DNA of 64,000 bases from Microbacterium sp. VKM Ac-2870 (GCF_015350795.1 NZ_JADKSH010000004.1:225286-289285); one strand, 5' to 3'; counted from the stretch's first letter, positions 36,269 to 45,959 are shown. The notes: a model not told the origin generated them from the sequence alone. Made by a program: numbers and translations.

Positions 36269-37866
36269 CAGATCCTGCCACCGTCGCCGCGGTGCGTTCG
36301 CCGCTCAGCGACGGCGACTGGCACCGCCTGCACCCGCTGACCCCGGTGCTGCGGGGTGGCCTGTTCCTGGTGGTCGTCGTCGGCATCGTCATCACCAACC
36401 TGCGCGACCGCATCATCGGCTGGCTCGTGCCCGGGCTGGCGGACTGGGAGAAGTACCAGGCCGACCCGGTCGACTACGTCGTCAGCAACAACCTCATCCT
36501 TCTCGCCCTGCTCGCGGTGCTGGGTGTACTGCTGCTCCTGCTCGGCGGGTTCTGGCTGTCATGGCGCTTCCACACGTTCCGCATCACCGGCGACGACGTC
36601 GAGGTGCGCAGCGGCATCCTGTTCCGCACCCACCGCCGTGCACCGCTCGACCGTGTGCAGGGCGTCAACCTCACCCGCCCGATGGTCGCGCGTCTGCTCG
36701 GTGCGGCCAAGCTCGAGGTCGTCGGCGCGGGACTCGACGCGAACGTGAAGCTCGAGTACCTGTCGACCGCGAACGCCGAGGCCGTGCGGGCCGACATCCT
36801 GCGCCTCGCCTCGGGCCGCCAGCTCGCACGCGCAGCGGCCCGCGATGAGGCGGGTGGCGCGGGTTCCGCTCACGCGCGCAGCCGCGCTGCCGTCGCAGCC
36901 GTCAGCGCCGGGCTGACCGGGCTGATCGACGGCGCCGAGCAGCCCGTCGCCGAACCGGCATCCGTGGTTCACATCCCGCCCGGGCGCCTCATCGCCTCGC
37001 GGCTGCTGTCGGGCTCGACCATCTGGCTGCTGGCGCTCGGCGCCGCGATCATCATCGGATCGATCGTCGGAACGCCGTGGGTGCTCTTCACGCTCGTGCC
37101 GGCGGTGCTCGGATTCGGGGCGTACTGGTTCCGTACGATCACGCGCGCGCTGCGCTACTCGATCGCACCGACACCCTCGGGGGTGCGCATCACTTTCGGC
37201 CTGTTCACGACGATCACCGAGACGCTGCCGCCGGGGCGTGTGCACGCGTTCGAGATCCGCCAGCCGCTGCTGTGGCGCGCGTCGGGCTGGTGGTCCATCC
37301 GCGTCAACCGCCTGTCGGGACGTTCGGCCAACGACGCCCAGTCGCAGCAGTTCGCGGAGGTGCTTCCCGTCGGCACCCGCGATGACGTCGAGCGCGTCCT
37401 GCGGCTGTTTCTCCCGGGAATCTCGGCCGCACAATGGCAGGAGCTGGTCGTGCACGGCCTGCTCGGACCTCACGACAACGGGGATCCCTATGTGACGACC
37501 CCGCGCCGCGCGTGGTGGCTGCGACCGCTGTCGTGGCGGCGCAACGGCGTGCTCGTCACGGAGGATGCCGCGCTGCTGCGCCGTGGCATGATCTGGCGTT
37601 CGCTGATCATCCTCCCGCTCGCGCGTTTGCAGTCGACGGCGCTCGCACAGGGACCGGTCGATCGCGCGTGCCGCGTCGCGACGCTCACCGGTCACACGGT
37701 CGCGGGGCAGGTGCCGGGCGGCATCGGCGTTCTCGACCGCGACGACGCCGTCTCGCTGTGGCAGCAGATCGCCGGTGCGACCATCACCGCCGCCGCCAGC
37801 GACCGCTCGCACCGGTGGGACGCGGAGCGCACCTCGACCATGGACGAAGGGATCAGGAGCGTATGA
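36265..37866 (+). CDS. PH-domain membrane protein (YdbT-like)
   Basis: This 533-residue partner of the preceding gene contains three PH_2-type segments: FRITGDDVEVRSGILF..LDRVQGVNLTRP, YSIAPTPSGVRITFGLF..PGRVHAFEIRQP and VLVTEDAALLRRGMIW..LARLQSTALAQGPVDR. Pairs of transmembrane helices separate them, as in YdbT. The GTG at 36265 overlaps the previous stop; a 150-residue upstream extension is only a frame shadow. The two PH proteins presumably act together in the membrane; function is unknown. Confidence 0.9.
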   Translation: MTDPATVAAVRSPLSDGDWHRLHPLTPVLRGGLFLVVVVGIVITNLRDRIIGWLVPGLADWEKYQADPVDYVVSNNLILLALLAVLGVLLLLLGGFWLSWRFHTFRITGDDVEVRSGILFRTHRRAPLDRVQGVNLTRPMVARLLGAAKLEVVGAGLDANVKLEYLSTANAEAVRADILRLASGRQLARAAARDEAGGAGSAHARSRAAVAAVSAGLTGLIDGAEQPVAEPASVVHIPPGRLIASRLLSGSTIWLLALGAAIIIGSIVGTPWVLFTLVPAVLGFGAYWFRTITRALRYSIAPTPSGVRITFGLFTTITETLPPGRVHAFEIRQPLLWRASGWWSIRVNRLSGRSANDAQSQQFAEVLPVGTRDDVERVLRLFLPGISAAQWQELVVHGLLGPHDNGDPYVTTPRRAWWLRPLSWRRNGVLVTEDAALLRRGMIWRSLIILPLARLQSTALAQGPVDRACRVATLTGHTVAGQVPGGIGVLDRDDAVSLWQQIAGATITAAASDRSHRWDAERTSTMDEGIRSV

Positions 37867-38582
37867 CAGGCGCCAGCAGGCTCGGCGTGGGCATCATCGG
37901 GGCGGGACGGGTCGGGCCCGTCATCGGGGCGGCTCTCGCCGGTGCTGGCCACGCACTCGTCGGCATCACCGCCGGATCCGACCGCGATCGGGTCGAGGCG
38001 ATTCTGCCCGGCGTTCCGGTGCTCGACGCCGACGAGATCGTCCGCCGCAGCGAGCTGGTCGTGATCGCGGTGCCGCACGATGAGCTGCCCGCGCTCGTCT
38101 CGGGCCTTGCCGATCTCGACCGCTGGCAGGTCGGTCAGCTCGTGCTGCACACCGATCCCGCCTGGGGAACCGACGTGCTCGCACCGGCTGCCCGCCGCGG
38201 CGCGATCCCGCTTGCGGTGCACCCCGCGGTGACCTTCACCGGCACCTCGATGGACCTCCGCCAGCTGCACGACGCGTTCGCGGCCGTCACGGCCCCCGCG
38301 GCCGTGCTGCCGATCGCGCAAGCGCTCGCTGTCGAGCTCGGCTGCGAGCCGGTGGTCGTGGCCGAAGCCGACCGCGCCGCGTACGGCGAAGCAATCACCA
38401 CGGCGACGGAGTTCTCGGCATCCATCGTTCGTCAGTCGACGTCGCTGCTGCGCGCGGCGGGCATCGACGAACCCGGACGCTACCTGTCTGCCCTGGTGCA
38501 CTCCGCCGTCGACCGGGCTCTGCAGGACGGATCGCCGCTGGTCGATTCGCCGGCCGCGGACTTCCCGATCATCGACTCCTGA
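37863..38582 (+). CDS. Rossmann-like and DUF2520 domain protein
   Basis: The 239-residue protein has an N-terminal NAD(P)-binding fold (VGIIGAGRVGPVIGAALAGAG) and an alpha-helical DUF2520 domain (HPAVTFTGTSMDL and following), similar to F420/ketopantoate reductase-type proteins. In many actinobacteria it sits directly before panC and is thought to connect to pantothenate synthesis; here lysS follows and panC is absent. It overlaps the PH gene by ATGA. A reductase role is plausible but unproven. Confidence 0.88.
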   Translation: MTGASRLGVGIIGAGRVGPVIGAALAGAGHALVGITAGSDRDRVEAILPGVPVLDADEIVRRSELVVIAVPHDELPALVSGLADLDRWQVGQLVLHTDPAWGTDVLAPAARRGAIPLAVHPAVTFTGTSMDLRQLHDAFAAVTAPAAVLPIAQALAVELGCEPVVVAEADRAAYGEAITTATEFSASIVRQSTSLLRAAGIDEPGRYLSALVHSAVDRALQDGSPLVDSPAADFPIIDS

Positions 38583-38642
38583 GGGTCGGGTCGGCGTGTG
38601 CCGCGGCATCCGACACCCGGAAGGCGTGCGGTGACGCCTCGA

Positions 38643-38648
38643 TAGACT
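38643..38648 (+). promoter_or_regulatory. Putative -10 of lysS
   Basis: TAGACT lies 29 bases before the lysS ATG, giving a short leader that contains GAGGAG. No clear -35 is visible. Confidence 0.45.
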
Positions 38649-38677
38649 GGAACGTCTACTTCGAGGAGCCCCGCACC

Positions 38678-40228
38678 ATGACTCAGACGCCGAACGCTGC
38701 GTCCACGCCCGACCCGGCCGCGTCCGTCGCGGACGAGCCCGACCTCGTCGACGTGCACGAGCAGAAGGCCGTGCGCCTCGCCAAGCGTGAGCGGCTGCTC
38801 TCCGAGCGCACCGACGCCGCCGGCGGCGCGTACCCGGTGGCGGTACCGGTGACCGACAGCATCGCCGCTCTGCGCGAGCGTTACGCCGACCTCGAGGCCG
38901 GGGCCGAGACGGGTGTCGTGGCATCCGTGGCCGGACGCGTCGTGTTCAGCCGCAACACCGGCAAGCTGTGCTTCGCTTCGCTGCAGTCGGGCGACGGCAG
39001 CCGCATCCAGGCCATGGTGTCGCTCGCGGAAGTGGGCGAGGAGTCGCTGCAGGCGTGGAAGGACCTCGTCGATCTGGGCGACCACGTCTCGGTGACAGGC
39101 CAGGTCATCTCCAGCCGCCGCGGCGAGTTGTCGATCATGGTGACCGACTGGGTCATCGCCGCGAAGGCGCTGCTGCCTCTGCCGAATCTGTACAGCGAGC
39201 TGAGCGAGGAGAGCCGGGTGCGTTCGCGTTACCTCGACCTCATCGCCCGCGACCAAGCCCGCGAGACGGTGATCGCCCGCGCCAAGGTGAACGCGTCGCT
39301 GCGTCAGACCTTCACGGATCACGGCTTCCTCGAGGTCGAGACGCCCATGCTGCAGGTGCAGCACGGTGGAGCGGCTGCCCGTCCGTTCGTCACCCACTCC
39401 AACGCGTTCGACGCCGAGCTGTACCTGCGCATCGCGCCGGAGCTCTTCCTCAAGCGCGCCGTGGTCGGCGGCATCGATCGCGTCTTCGAGATCAATCGCA
39501 ACTTCCGCAACGAGGGTGCCGACTCGACCCACAGCCCCGAGTTCGCGATGCTCGAGGCCTACCAGTCGTACAGCGACTACAACGGCATCGCCGATCTCAC
39601 CCAGCAGCTCATCCAGAACGCCGCGATCGCCGTGGCCGGCTCGACCACCGTGACGTGGGCCGACGGCACCGCGTTCGACCTCGGCGGCCAGTGGGATCGC
39701 ATTTCGATGTACGACTCTCTCTCGGATGCCGTGGGCACCCCCATCACTCCCGAAACACCCCTCGACGAGCTGAAGGCGCTCGCCGCGTCGGCGGGCGTCG
39801 AGGTCCCCGAGAAGGTCGCGACCCACGGCAAGTACGTCGAGGAGCTGTGGGAGCACTTCGTGAAGGGTGGCCTCGAGCGGCCGACCTTCGTGATGGACTT
39901 CCCGCTCGACACCTCGCCGCTCGTGCGCGAGCATCGCAGCATCCGCGGGGTCGTGGAGAAGTGGGACCTGTACGTGCGCGGCTTCGAGCTGGCCACCGGA
40001 TACTCCGAGCTCGTCGACCCCGTCATCCAGCGGGAGCGTTTCGTCGAGCAGGCGAAGCTCGCCGCCCGCGGTGACGACGAGGCGATGCGCGTGGACGAGG
40101 AGTTCCTGCGTGCACTCGAGCACGGCATGCCGCCGACCGGTGGCATGGGCATGGGAATCGACCGTCTGCTCATGGCGATCACGGGCCTCGGCATCCGCGA
40201 GACGATCCTCTTCCCGCTGGTGAAGTAA
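38678..40228 (+). CDS. lysS: Lysyl-tRNA synthetase, class II
   Basis: The 516-residue enzyme charges tRNA-Lys. An N-terminal OB fold (VASVAGRVVFSRNTGKLCFA, TGQVISSRRGELSIMV) binds the anticodon. The class II core has motif 1 FLEVETPML, motif 2 with RVFEINRNFRNEGADSTHSP.EF, and motif 3 GMGMGIDRLLMAIT. It is a normal full-length protein; the first 35 residues are a disordered Ala/Pro extension common in actinobacteria. It is monocistronic or last in the fol-PH operon, with its own probable promoter. Confidence 0.97.
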   Translation: MTQTPNAASTPDPAASVADEPDLVDVHEQKAVRLAKRERLLSERTDAAGGAYPVAVPVTDSIAALRERYADLEAGAETGVVASVAGRVVFSRNTGKLCFASLQSGDGSRIQAMVSLAEVGEESLQAWKDLVDLGDHVSVTGQVISSRRGELSIMVTDWVIAAKALLPLPNLYSELSEESRVRSRYLDLIARDQARETVIARAKVNASLRQTFTDHGFLEVETPMLQVQHGGAAARPFVTHSNAFDAELYLRIAPELFLKRAVVGGIDRVFEINRNFRNEGADSTHSPEFAMLEAYQSYSDYNGIADLTQQLIQNAAIAVAGSTTVTWADGTAFDLGGQWDRISMYDSLSDAVGTPITPETPLDELKALAASAGVEVPEKVATHGKYVEELWEHFVKGGLERPTFVMDFPLDTSPLVREHRSIRGVVEKWDLYVRGFELATGYSELVDPVIQRERFVEQAKLAARGDDEAMRVDEEFLRALEHGMPPTGGMGMGIDRLLMAITGLGIRETILFPLVK

Positions 40229-40250
40229 CCCGCAGGACGGGGTGGGCTGG

Positions 40251-40285
40251 GGCGTTTCGACTCGCTGCGCTCGATTGACGACCGG
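40251..40285. repeat. Dispersed intergenic hairpin element, copy 1
   Basis: GGCGTTTCGACTCG, a short hairpin, then GACGACCGG. A close relative with the same flanks occurs at 48549-48587. Such GTTTCGAC..CGACCGG elements recur between genes in Microbacteriaceae genomes (recalled pattern). Confidence 0.55.
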
Positions 40286-40358
40286 GCTGGTGCGGAGGGC
40301 AGCGACCCGTCGAAGCGCGGCATCCACGCCGTCGATGGACGCCGCCGCTCAGCGCGCC

Positions 40359-40364
40359 TAAAGT
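40359..40364 (+). promoter_or_regulatory. Putative -10 of the dha operon
   Basis: TAAAGT is followed after seven bases by a likely start A, leaving a leader of about 30 bases with GAGGAG before dhaK. Confidence 0.45.
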
Positions 40365-40401
40365 CGAGCCCATAGGCACTCATTGACGAGGAGACCCGCG
40401 C

Positions 40402-41394
40402 ATGAAGAAGCTCATCAACTCCGCCGAGACCGTGCTCGCCGACGCCCTTCGCGGCGTCGCTGCCGCGCACCCGGAGCTCACTGTCGATCACGAGAATCGG
40501 CTCGTGATCAGCAATGCTCCACGTGAGGGTCGGGTCGCTCTGATCTCGGGCGGCGGCTCGGGTCATGAGCCCTTGCACAGCGGCTTCGTCGGGGCGGGGA
40601 TGCTGGATGCCGCGTGCGCCGGAGAGGTGTTCACCTCGCCGACGCCCGACCAGATGCTCGCCGCCGCGCAGGCTGTCAACGCCGGCGCCGGCGTGCTCTT
40701 CATCGTCAAGAACTACACGGGCGACGTCCTCAACTTCGAGATGGCCGCAGAGCTCGCCTCCGAGGAAGGCATCGCGTCGGAGTCGGTCATCGTCGCCGAC
40801 GACGTCGCCGTCAAGGACTCGACGTGGACCGCCGGTCGCCGTGGCGTCGGCACGACGGTGCTCGTCGAGAAGATCGCCGGCGCGGCGGCAGCGGAAGGCA
40901 AGAGCCTGGCCGAGGTTGCCGCTGTCGCCCAGCGGGTCGCCGACAGCGGTCGATCGATGGGTGTCGCGCTGACCAGCTGCACGGTGCCTGCGGTCGGTCA
41001 CCCGAGCTTCGATCTGCCCGACGACGAGATGGAGATGGGTGTCGGCATCCACGGCGAACCCGGACGCACCCGCGTGCCGTTCGCTCCTGCGCGCGATATC
41101 GCGCGCGAGTTGGTCGACGCCATCACATCCGATCTCGACTTCTCCGACGCGCCGGTGGTCGCTCTGCTCACCGGGCTCGGCGGCACGCCTCTGATCGAGC
41201 TCTACGTGATCTACGCCGACATCGCCGATGCTCTCGCCGAGCGCGGCATCACGGTGGCGCGCAGCCTGGTGGGCGACTACGTGACGAGCCTCGATATGGC
41301 CGGATGTTCGTTGACGCTGCTGCGCGCCGACGAGGAGCTGCTGCGCCTGTGGGACGCGCCCGTCAACACCAGCGCTCTGCGATGGGGATACTGA
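40402..41394 (+). CDS. dhaK: Dihydroxyacetone kinase subunit DhaK
   Basis: The 330-residue subunit binds dihydroxyacetone covalently as a hemiaminal through His217 (GIHGEPG). [17 protein letters not shown] and [16 protein letters not shown] are family signatures. Phosphate reaches it from DhaL-bound ADP/ATP. GAGGAG precedes the ATG. It is first in dhaK-dhaL-dhaM, so the kinase uses PEP through the phosphotransferase system instead of free ATP. It supports glycerol/dihydroxyacetone use. Confidence 0.96.
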   Translation: MKKLINSAETVLADALRGVAAAHPELTVDHENRLVISNAPREGRVALISGGGSGHEPLHSGFVGAGMLDAACAGEVFTSPTPDQMLAAAQAVNAGAGVLFIVKNYTGDVLNFEMAAELASEEGIASESVIVADDVAVKDSTWTAGRRGVGTTVLVEKIAGAAAAEGKSLAEVAAVAQRVADSGRSMGVALTSCTVPAVGHPSFDLPDDEMEMGVGIHGEPGRTRVPFAPARDIARELVDAITSDLDFSDAPVVALLTGLGGTPLIELYVIYADIADALAERGITVARSLVGDYVTSLDMAGCSLTLLRADEELLRLWDAPVNTSALRWGY

Positions 41395-41395
41395 G

Positions 41396-42043
41396 ATGGC
41401 CGTCGCGGTCACCCTCGACCTGCTGGAGCGGTGGATACGCGAAAGCGCCGTCCGGCTCGACGCTGCGGCCGATGAGCTGACCGCGCTCGATTCGGCGATC
41501 GGTGACGCCGACCACGGCACCAACATGCGTCGGGGCTTCACGGCGATCGTCTCCAAGCTCGACACCGCGCCGCCGGCGTCGCTGCCCGAGTTCTTCAAGA
41601 CGGTCGGCATGACTCTCGTCAGCAAAGTCGGTGGCGCGAGCGGTTCTCTGTACGGCACCCTGTTCCTCGACATGGGGCGTGCCTGTGCCGAGCCGACCGA
41701 ACTGACGGCGGCGCAGTGGCGCGACGTGCTCACGGCCGGCGTGAGCGGTGTCGTCAGCCGCGGCCACGCGGAGCCCGGCGACAAGACGATGATCGACGCG
41801 TTCACCCCCGCCCTCGACGCCCTCGGCCGAGCGCTCGACGGCGGCGAGAGCCTGGTGGCTGCGGCCGCGGCCGCAGCCGATGCCGCCGAGCGGGGAAGCG
41901 CCGACACCGAGCCGCTCATCGCAAGGAAGGGGCGGGCGTCGTACCTCGGTGAGCGCAGCGCGGGGCATGTCGATCCGGGGTCCGCATCGACCGCCATCCT
42001 GCTCCGCACCTTCGCCGACGTCGCCGCCGGGACGGCCGCGTGA
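41396..42043 (+). CDS. dhaL: Dihydroxyacetone kinase subunit DhaL
   Basis: This 215-residue nucleotide-binding subunit keeps ADP/ATP as a fixed cofactor. SAIGDADHGTNMRRGF supplies the Mg-binding Asp residues, VGGASGSLYGTLFLDMG and PGDKTMIDAFTPA complete the site, and RKGRASYLGERSAGHVDPGS is the C-terminal signature. It begins one base after the dhaK stop and overlaps dhaM by GTGA. Confidence 0.96.
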   Translation: MAVAVTLDLLERWIRESAVRLDAAADELTALDSAIGDADHGTNMRRGFTAIVSKLDTAPPASLPEFFKTVGMTLVSKVGGASGSLYGTLFLDMGRACAEPTELTAAQWRDVLTAGVSGVVSRGHAEPGDKTMIDAFTPALDALGRALDGGESLVAAAAAAADAAERGSADTEPLIARKGRASYLGERSAGHVDPGSASTAILLRTFADVAAGTAA

Positions 42044-42816
42044 TCGGCGTCGTCGCCGTTTCGCACAGTGCGGCGCTGGCCGAGGCCGCCGTCGAGCTGG
42101 CGATGCAAATGGTGCACGGTGATCGACCGCCGGTGCGGCTGGCCGCGGGCGCCGACGGCGGGTTCGGCACGGATGCCGCCGCGATCGCCGACGCGATCGA
42201 CGAGGTCGCGGAAGGCGGCGCCGAGGGCATCGTCATCGTCACCGACCTCGGCTCGGCGGTGCTCAGCGCGGAGCTCGCCCTCGAGCTGCGGGCGAGCGAT
42301 GTGCCGGTGCGCATCAGTGACGGTCCTTTCGTCGAGGGCCTGACGGCGGGGATCGTGCGCGCCGCGACCGGAGGCTCGCTCGATGAGGTGGTGTCGGAGA
42401 CCGATGCGGCTCTGACCGCGAAGCAGCCGCGCGCCTCCGAGGCGCGCGGCCCGATGCCCGCCCCGCCCGCAGCCACCTCTGCCGCCGCCGCCTCAGCAGG
42501 CGCCTCGCCGCCCGGCGAAGCGCCGGATGCCGACGCCACCGTCGAAGCGACGCTCCGCAACCCGATGGGACTGCACTCGCGCCCCGCCGCGCTCGTCGTG
42601 AAAGCGGTCGCGCCGTTCGATGCGCGCGTCACCGTGTCGAACGCGACGACCGGGTCGGCGCCGGCATCGGCGGCCAGCATGATCGGCCTCCTGGCGCTCG
42701 GCGCCGCAGAGGGCCACCGCCTGGAGATCTCCGCGGTCGGCCGCGAGGCTGACCAGGCCGTCGAGGCGGTCAGGAAACTCGTCGCCGACGGTTTCGGCGA
42801 GCTCCCGTCAGCCTGA
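42040..42816 (+). CDS. dhaM: PTS-dependent phosphotransferase DhaM fused to HPr
   Basis: The 258-residue phosphocarrier has two domains. Residues 1 to about 125 are an EIIA-mannose type domain with phospho-His9 (VAVSHSAALAEAAVELA) and DLGSAVLSAE. After an Ala/Pro-rich linker, residues about 170-255 are an HPr domain with NPMGLHSRPAALVV (phospho-His) and ASAASMIGLLALGA. The fused HPr lets the chain take phosphate directly from PEP via enzyme I and pass it to the EIIA His, then to DhaL-ADP. Enzyme I is not encoded in this window. Confidence 0.94.
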   Translation: MIGVVAVSHSAALAEAAVELAMQMVHGDRPPVRLAAGADGGFGTDAAAIADAIDEVAEGGAEGIVIVTDLGSAVLSAELALELRASDVPVRISDGPFVEGLTAGIVRAATGGSLDEVVSETDAALTAKQPRASEARGPMPAPPAATSAAAASAGASPPGEAPDADATVEATLRNPMGLHSRPAALVVKAVAPFDARVTVSNATTGSAPASAASMIGLLALGAAEGHRLEISAVGREADQAVEAVRKLVADGFGELPSA

Positions 42817-42852
42817 GCGGCTCGCTGTCGTTCGCCTCGGTCGCGAGGGGCA

Positions 42853-43977
42853 TCACCGCGCACGGAACGCCCAGTCGGGCAGGTGGGCGGCGGCGACGAA
42901 CGACCGCACGATCTCTGCCAGCCCGTGCGCGGGCTCGCAGTGCAGCGCCTCCGTGGCGTAGTGATCGGCGTGGGTCGAACGACCGAGAGCCCACGCGAGC
43001 CATCCGCACACCGCCAGTGCACCGGCCCGGCGCCTCTTCGGCATGACCGCCGCCACCTGACGGGCCAGGTCGAGCGCGGCCTGCAGACGTGCGGCGTCCG
43101 GCCGGGAGCCTTCGCCCCACATCACCGAGGCAAGGTCACTCGGATACTCCGCGCCGTCTTCCCAACGCCGTTGGGCTTCCATCGCGGCGTCACCCCCGGC
43201 GACATCGCTCGCCCACTGCACCAGGGCGACATCGCGCAGCGGGGGCCTGGCCAGGCACCACCCGATCATCGCAGCCTGCATCGGAGCGAGAGCCGCCGAC
43301 TCCCAGGCCAGCGCCCGCTCGAACAGCTCCGGCAGGTCGTCGAGCTCGCACGCCGCCTGCAGCGCCGCGGGATCGACGCGCGGGTCGTCGTCGCCGGCGA
43401 CGCGAGGGATGCCGCAGATCGCCTCGAGGGCCGCCTCCAGCGACCGGAGCGCCTGCGCGACGGCGCGCCGTCGCGCAGCGGCGGGGACGGGCAGCCGCGC
43501 CCCGGCAGACTGGTCGCTCGCCACCGCACCCCACGGTGTCGCGTCGACCGGTAGATCGTCACGGGCGGCGATGCTCTCGAGGCTGTGGCCTCCGGACGGC
43601 ACCGCATCATCGAGGTACGACCCCCATCCGTTTCCCGCGACCGCCAGCGCATCCGTCACCGGGAGTCCGCACTCCCGCGCCCGGGTCAACAGCGCACTCG
43701 CGACGCCGCGGTGCGGCAGGTCGTGCCCCGCCTCGGCATCCGTGTAGACGACGACCATCACCGCCTCGACATCGACCACGCGACAGACCATGCCGACGAT
43801 GCTGGCCGCGGCCGTCGAGGCTGCCGCGTCGGGCGGGAGGTCGACGCGCATCGCGCCGAGCGTGCGTCCCTGCGCCATCGGCACGAGCACGACGCTCTGC
43901 CGCGGCGTGCATCCCAGCAGGTGCGGGAGGACGGACAGGAAGTGTGCCGCGTCGGCGGCTCGGACGATCGTGGACAT
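42853..43977 (-). CDS. DUF4192 family protein
   Basis: This 374-residue actinobacterial protein opens with FLSVLPHLLGCTPRQSVVLVPM, the hallmark of DUF4192, and ends in helical repeats (LAVCGWLAWALGRSTHADHYATEAL). It is cytoplasmic with no recognisable active site, and function is unknown. A CAGACT element six bases before the ATG fits the leaderless pattern of this genome. It is transcribed on its own, convergent with dhaM and divergent from the small membrane protein gene. Confidence 0.85.
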   Translation of the reverse strand: MSTIVRAADAAHFLSVLPHLLGCTPRQSVVLVPMAQGRTLGAMRVDLPPDAAASTAAASIVGMVCRVVDVEAVMVVVYTDAEAGHDLPHRGVASALLTRARECGLPVTDALAVAGNGWGSYLDDAVPSGGHSLESIAARDDLPVDATPWGAVASDQSAGARLPVPAAARRRAVAQALRSLEAALEAICGIPRVAGDDDPRVDPAALQAACELDDLPELFERALAWESAALAPMQAAMIGWCLARPPLRDVALVQWASDVAGGDAAMEAQRRWEDGAEYPSDLASVMWGEGSRPDAARLQAALDLARQVAAVMPKRRRAGALAVCGWLAWALGRSTHADHYATEALHCEPAHGLAEIVRSFVAAAHLPDWAFRAR

Positions 43978-44094
43978 GCGGCGAGTCTGCGGGGCGTCGG
44001 CGGCGCGTGGACGGACGGCGATGCTGCCGGTGGAGAGCTCCGTCCGATGCGCGACTGGGGAGGAGACGGCGCCGGCGCGCGTACCATGGAGCGC

Positions 44095-44325
44095 ATGGAC
44101 CCGTACTGGACCGCCGTCGCCTGGTCACTCTTGCCGACCGTCGTCGTGCTGGGTCTGTTCGTGTTCGTCCTGCGGGCGATCCTGCGGATGGATCGCAGCG
44201 AGCGTCGCGTGTACGCCAAGGTCGAGAACGAGGAGCGGGCCAAGCGCGGTCTGCCCCCGGTCGGCGAGGCCGGTGCGCCGCTCGCCGACGCGGCCACGAG
44301 CGCCGAGGCCCCCCGAACGACCTGA
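44095..44325 (+). CDS. Small single-span membrane protein
   Basis: The 76-residue protein has one transmembrane helix (AVAWSLLPTVVVLGLFVFVLRAI) and a charged cytoplasmic tail (MDRSERRVYAKVENEERAKRGLPPV). TACCAT at 44082-44087 ends seven bases before the ATG at 44095, favouring this start over the ATG at 44086. It lies 50 bases before cardiolipin synthase. The family is conserved next to cls in relatives (recalled); function is unknown. Confidence 0.7.
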   Translation: MDPYWTAVAWSLLPTVVVLGLFVFVLRAILRMDRSERRVYAKVENEERAKRGLPPVGEAGAPLADAATSAEAPRTT

Positions 44326-44375
44326 GTCGGAGATAGTCGCTACGCTGGGCGGAGTCCGACAGCGGGGAGAGCGAC

Positions 44376-45836
44376 GTGGATCAGACCGGATGGGCGCTCG
44401 CCTGGGTGATCCTGGTCTTCGTCACCGACGTCACCGTCCGCATCCTCGCGATCATCATCGTTCCACGCAATCGCCGTCCGACGGCGGCGATGGCGTGGTT
44501 GCTGGCGATCTACTTCATCCCGATCATCGGGGTGCTGCTGTTCCTCCTGATCGGCAATCCGCGCCTGCCGCGTAAGCGACGCAAGAAACAGCAGCAGATC
44601 AACGAGTACATCCGCACCACCAGCCACGGGCTCGATCTCGGTACGCTCCGCCCCGACCCGCCCCTGTGGTTCGCGCAGCTCGTGCGCCTCAACCGCAATC
44701 TGGGCGCGATGCCGCTCTCGGGTGAGAACGACGCGACGCTCATCTCGGGCTACCAGGAGAGCATCGACGAGATGGCCGCGGCCATCCGGCAGGCGAAGAG
44801 CTACGTGCACGCCGAGTTCTACATCCTGCAGTGCGACAAGACCACCGCCGGGTTCTTCGACGCCCTCGAGGATGCCGTCAAGCGCGGTGTCGTCGTCCGC
44901 GTGCTGCTGGATCACTGGGCCAACCGCGGCAAGCCGTTCTACGCGGAGACCTGTCGCCGGCTCGACGCGATGGGCGCCGACTGGAAGCTCATGCTTCCCG
45001 TGCAGCCGCTGCGCGGCAAGTACCAGCGCCCCGATCTCCGCAACCACCGCAAGCTCCTCGTCGTCGACGGGCACGTCGCCTTCATGGGGTCGCAGAACGT
45101 CACCGACTCGACGTACAACCTGCAGAAGAACATCAAGCGAGGGCTGCACTGGGTCGACATGATGACCCGCCTGGACGGGCCCGTCGTGGCATCCGTCAAC
45201 GCCGTCTTCCTGAGCGACTGGTACAGCGAGACCGATGAGGTCGTCGAGGGCATCGAGCTGTTCGACGTGCGCACCGGAAGCGGCGACCTCGACTGTCAGG
45301 TCATTCCGTCGGGGCCGGGGTTCGAATTCCAGAACAACCTCAAGCTGTTCATGACGCTGCTGTTCTCGGCGCGCGAGAAGATCATCATCGTCTCGCCGTA
45401 CTTCGTTCCCGACGAGGGACTGCTGATCGCCATCCAGACCGCCTGCCAGCGCGGGGTGCACGTCGAGCTCTTCGTCTCGGAAGAGGGCGACCAGGCCATG
45501 GTCTACCACGCCCAGCGCAGCTACTACGAGGCGCTGCTGCGGGGCGGCGTGAAGATCTGGATGTACGAGCGGCCGTTCATCCTGCACTCCAAGTCGATGT
45601 CGATCGACGACGAGGTCGCGGTGATCGGCTCGAGCAACATGGATATGCGCAGCTTCGGACTCAACCTCGAGATCTCGCTGCTCGTGCGCGGAGAAGACTT
45701 CGTGTCGCAGCTGCGCTCGGTCGAAGACGAGTACCGCGCGCTCAGCCGTGAACTCACCCTCGACGAGTGGATGCAGCAGCCCCTGCGCTCGACGGTGCTC
45801 GACAATCTCGCGCGCCTGACCTCCGCCCTGCAGTAA
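44376..45836 (+). CDS. cls: Cardiolipin synthase
   Basis: This 486-residue phospholipase D-type synthase condenses phosphatidylglycerol to cardiolipin at the membrane. Two N-terminal transmembrane helices (PLDc_N) precede two HKD motifs: NHRKLLVVDGHVAFMGSQN and LHSKSMSIDDEVAVIGSSN. The length matches bacterial ClsA-type enzymes. GGGGAGAG precedes the GTG start, and a TACGCT -10 lies at 44341-44346. Confidence 0.93.
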   Translation: MDQTGWALAWVILVFVTDVTVRILAIIIVPRNRRPTAAMAWLLAIYFIPIIGVLLFLLIGNPRLPRKRRKKQQQINEYIRTTSHGLDLGTLRPDPPLWFAQLVRLNRNLGAMPLSGENDATLISGYQESIDEMAAAIRQAKSYVHAEFYILQCDKTTAGFFDALEDAVKRGVVVRVLLDHWANRGKPFYAETCRRLDAMGADWKLMLPVQPLRGKYQRPDLRNHRKLLVVDGHVAFMGSQNVTDSTYNLQKNIKRGLHWVDMMTRLDGPVVASVNAVFLSDWYSETDEVVEGIELFDVRTGSGDLDCQVIPSGPGFEFQNNLKLFMTLLFSAREKIIIVSPYFVPDEGLLIAIQTACQRGVHVELFVSEEGDQAMVYHAQRSYYEALLRGGVKIWMYERPFILHSKSMSIDDEVAVIGSSNMDMRSFGLNLEISLLVRGEDFVSQLRSVEDEYRALSRELTLDEWMQQPLRSTVLDNLARLTSALQ

Positions 45837-45866
45837 GGCGGGCGGCATGCGGATGCCGCGGCGGTG

Positions 45867-45880
45867 CGCCGACGGCGAAC
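45867..45880 (+). promoter_or_regulatory. ClgR-type operator upstream of clpC
   Basis: CGCCGACGGCGAAC matches the core CGCYNANRGCG and right flank of the actinobacterial ClgR site, the known activator of clp genes. A TACCCT -10 lies 30 bases downstream at 45908-45913. The left flank fits the consensus poorly. Confidence 0.55.
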
Positions 45881-45959
45881 ACGGGCATACCGGCATTCGC
45901 CGGTCGTTACCCTCGACGTAAGCGCACCAGAAGACTGTGCGCCGGAGGAGTGTCGACGA

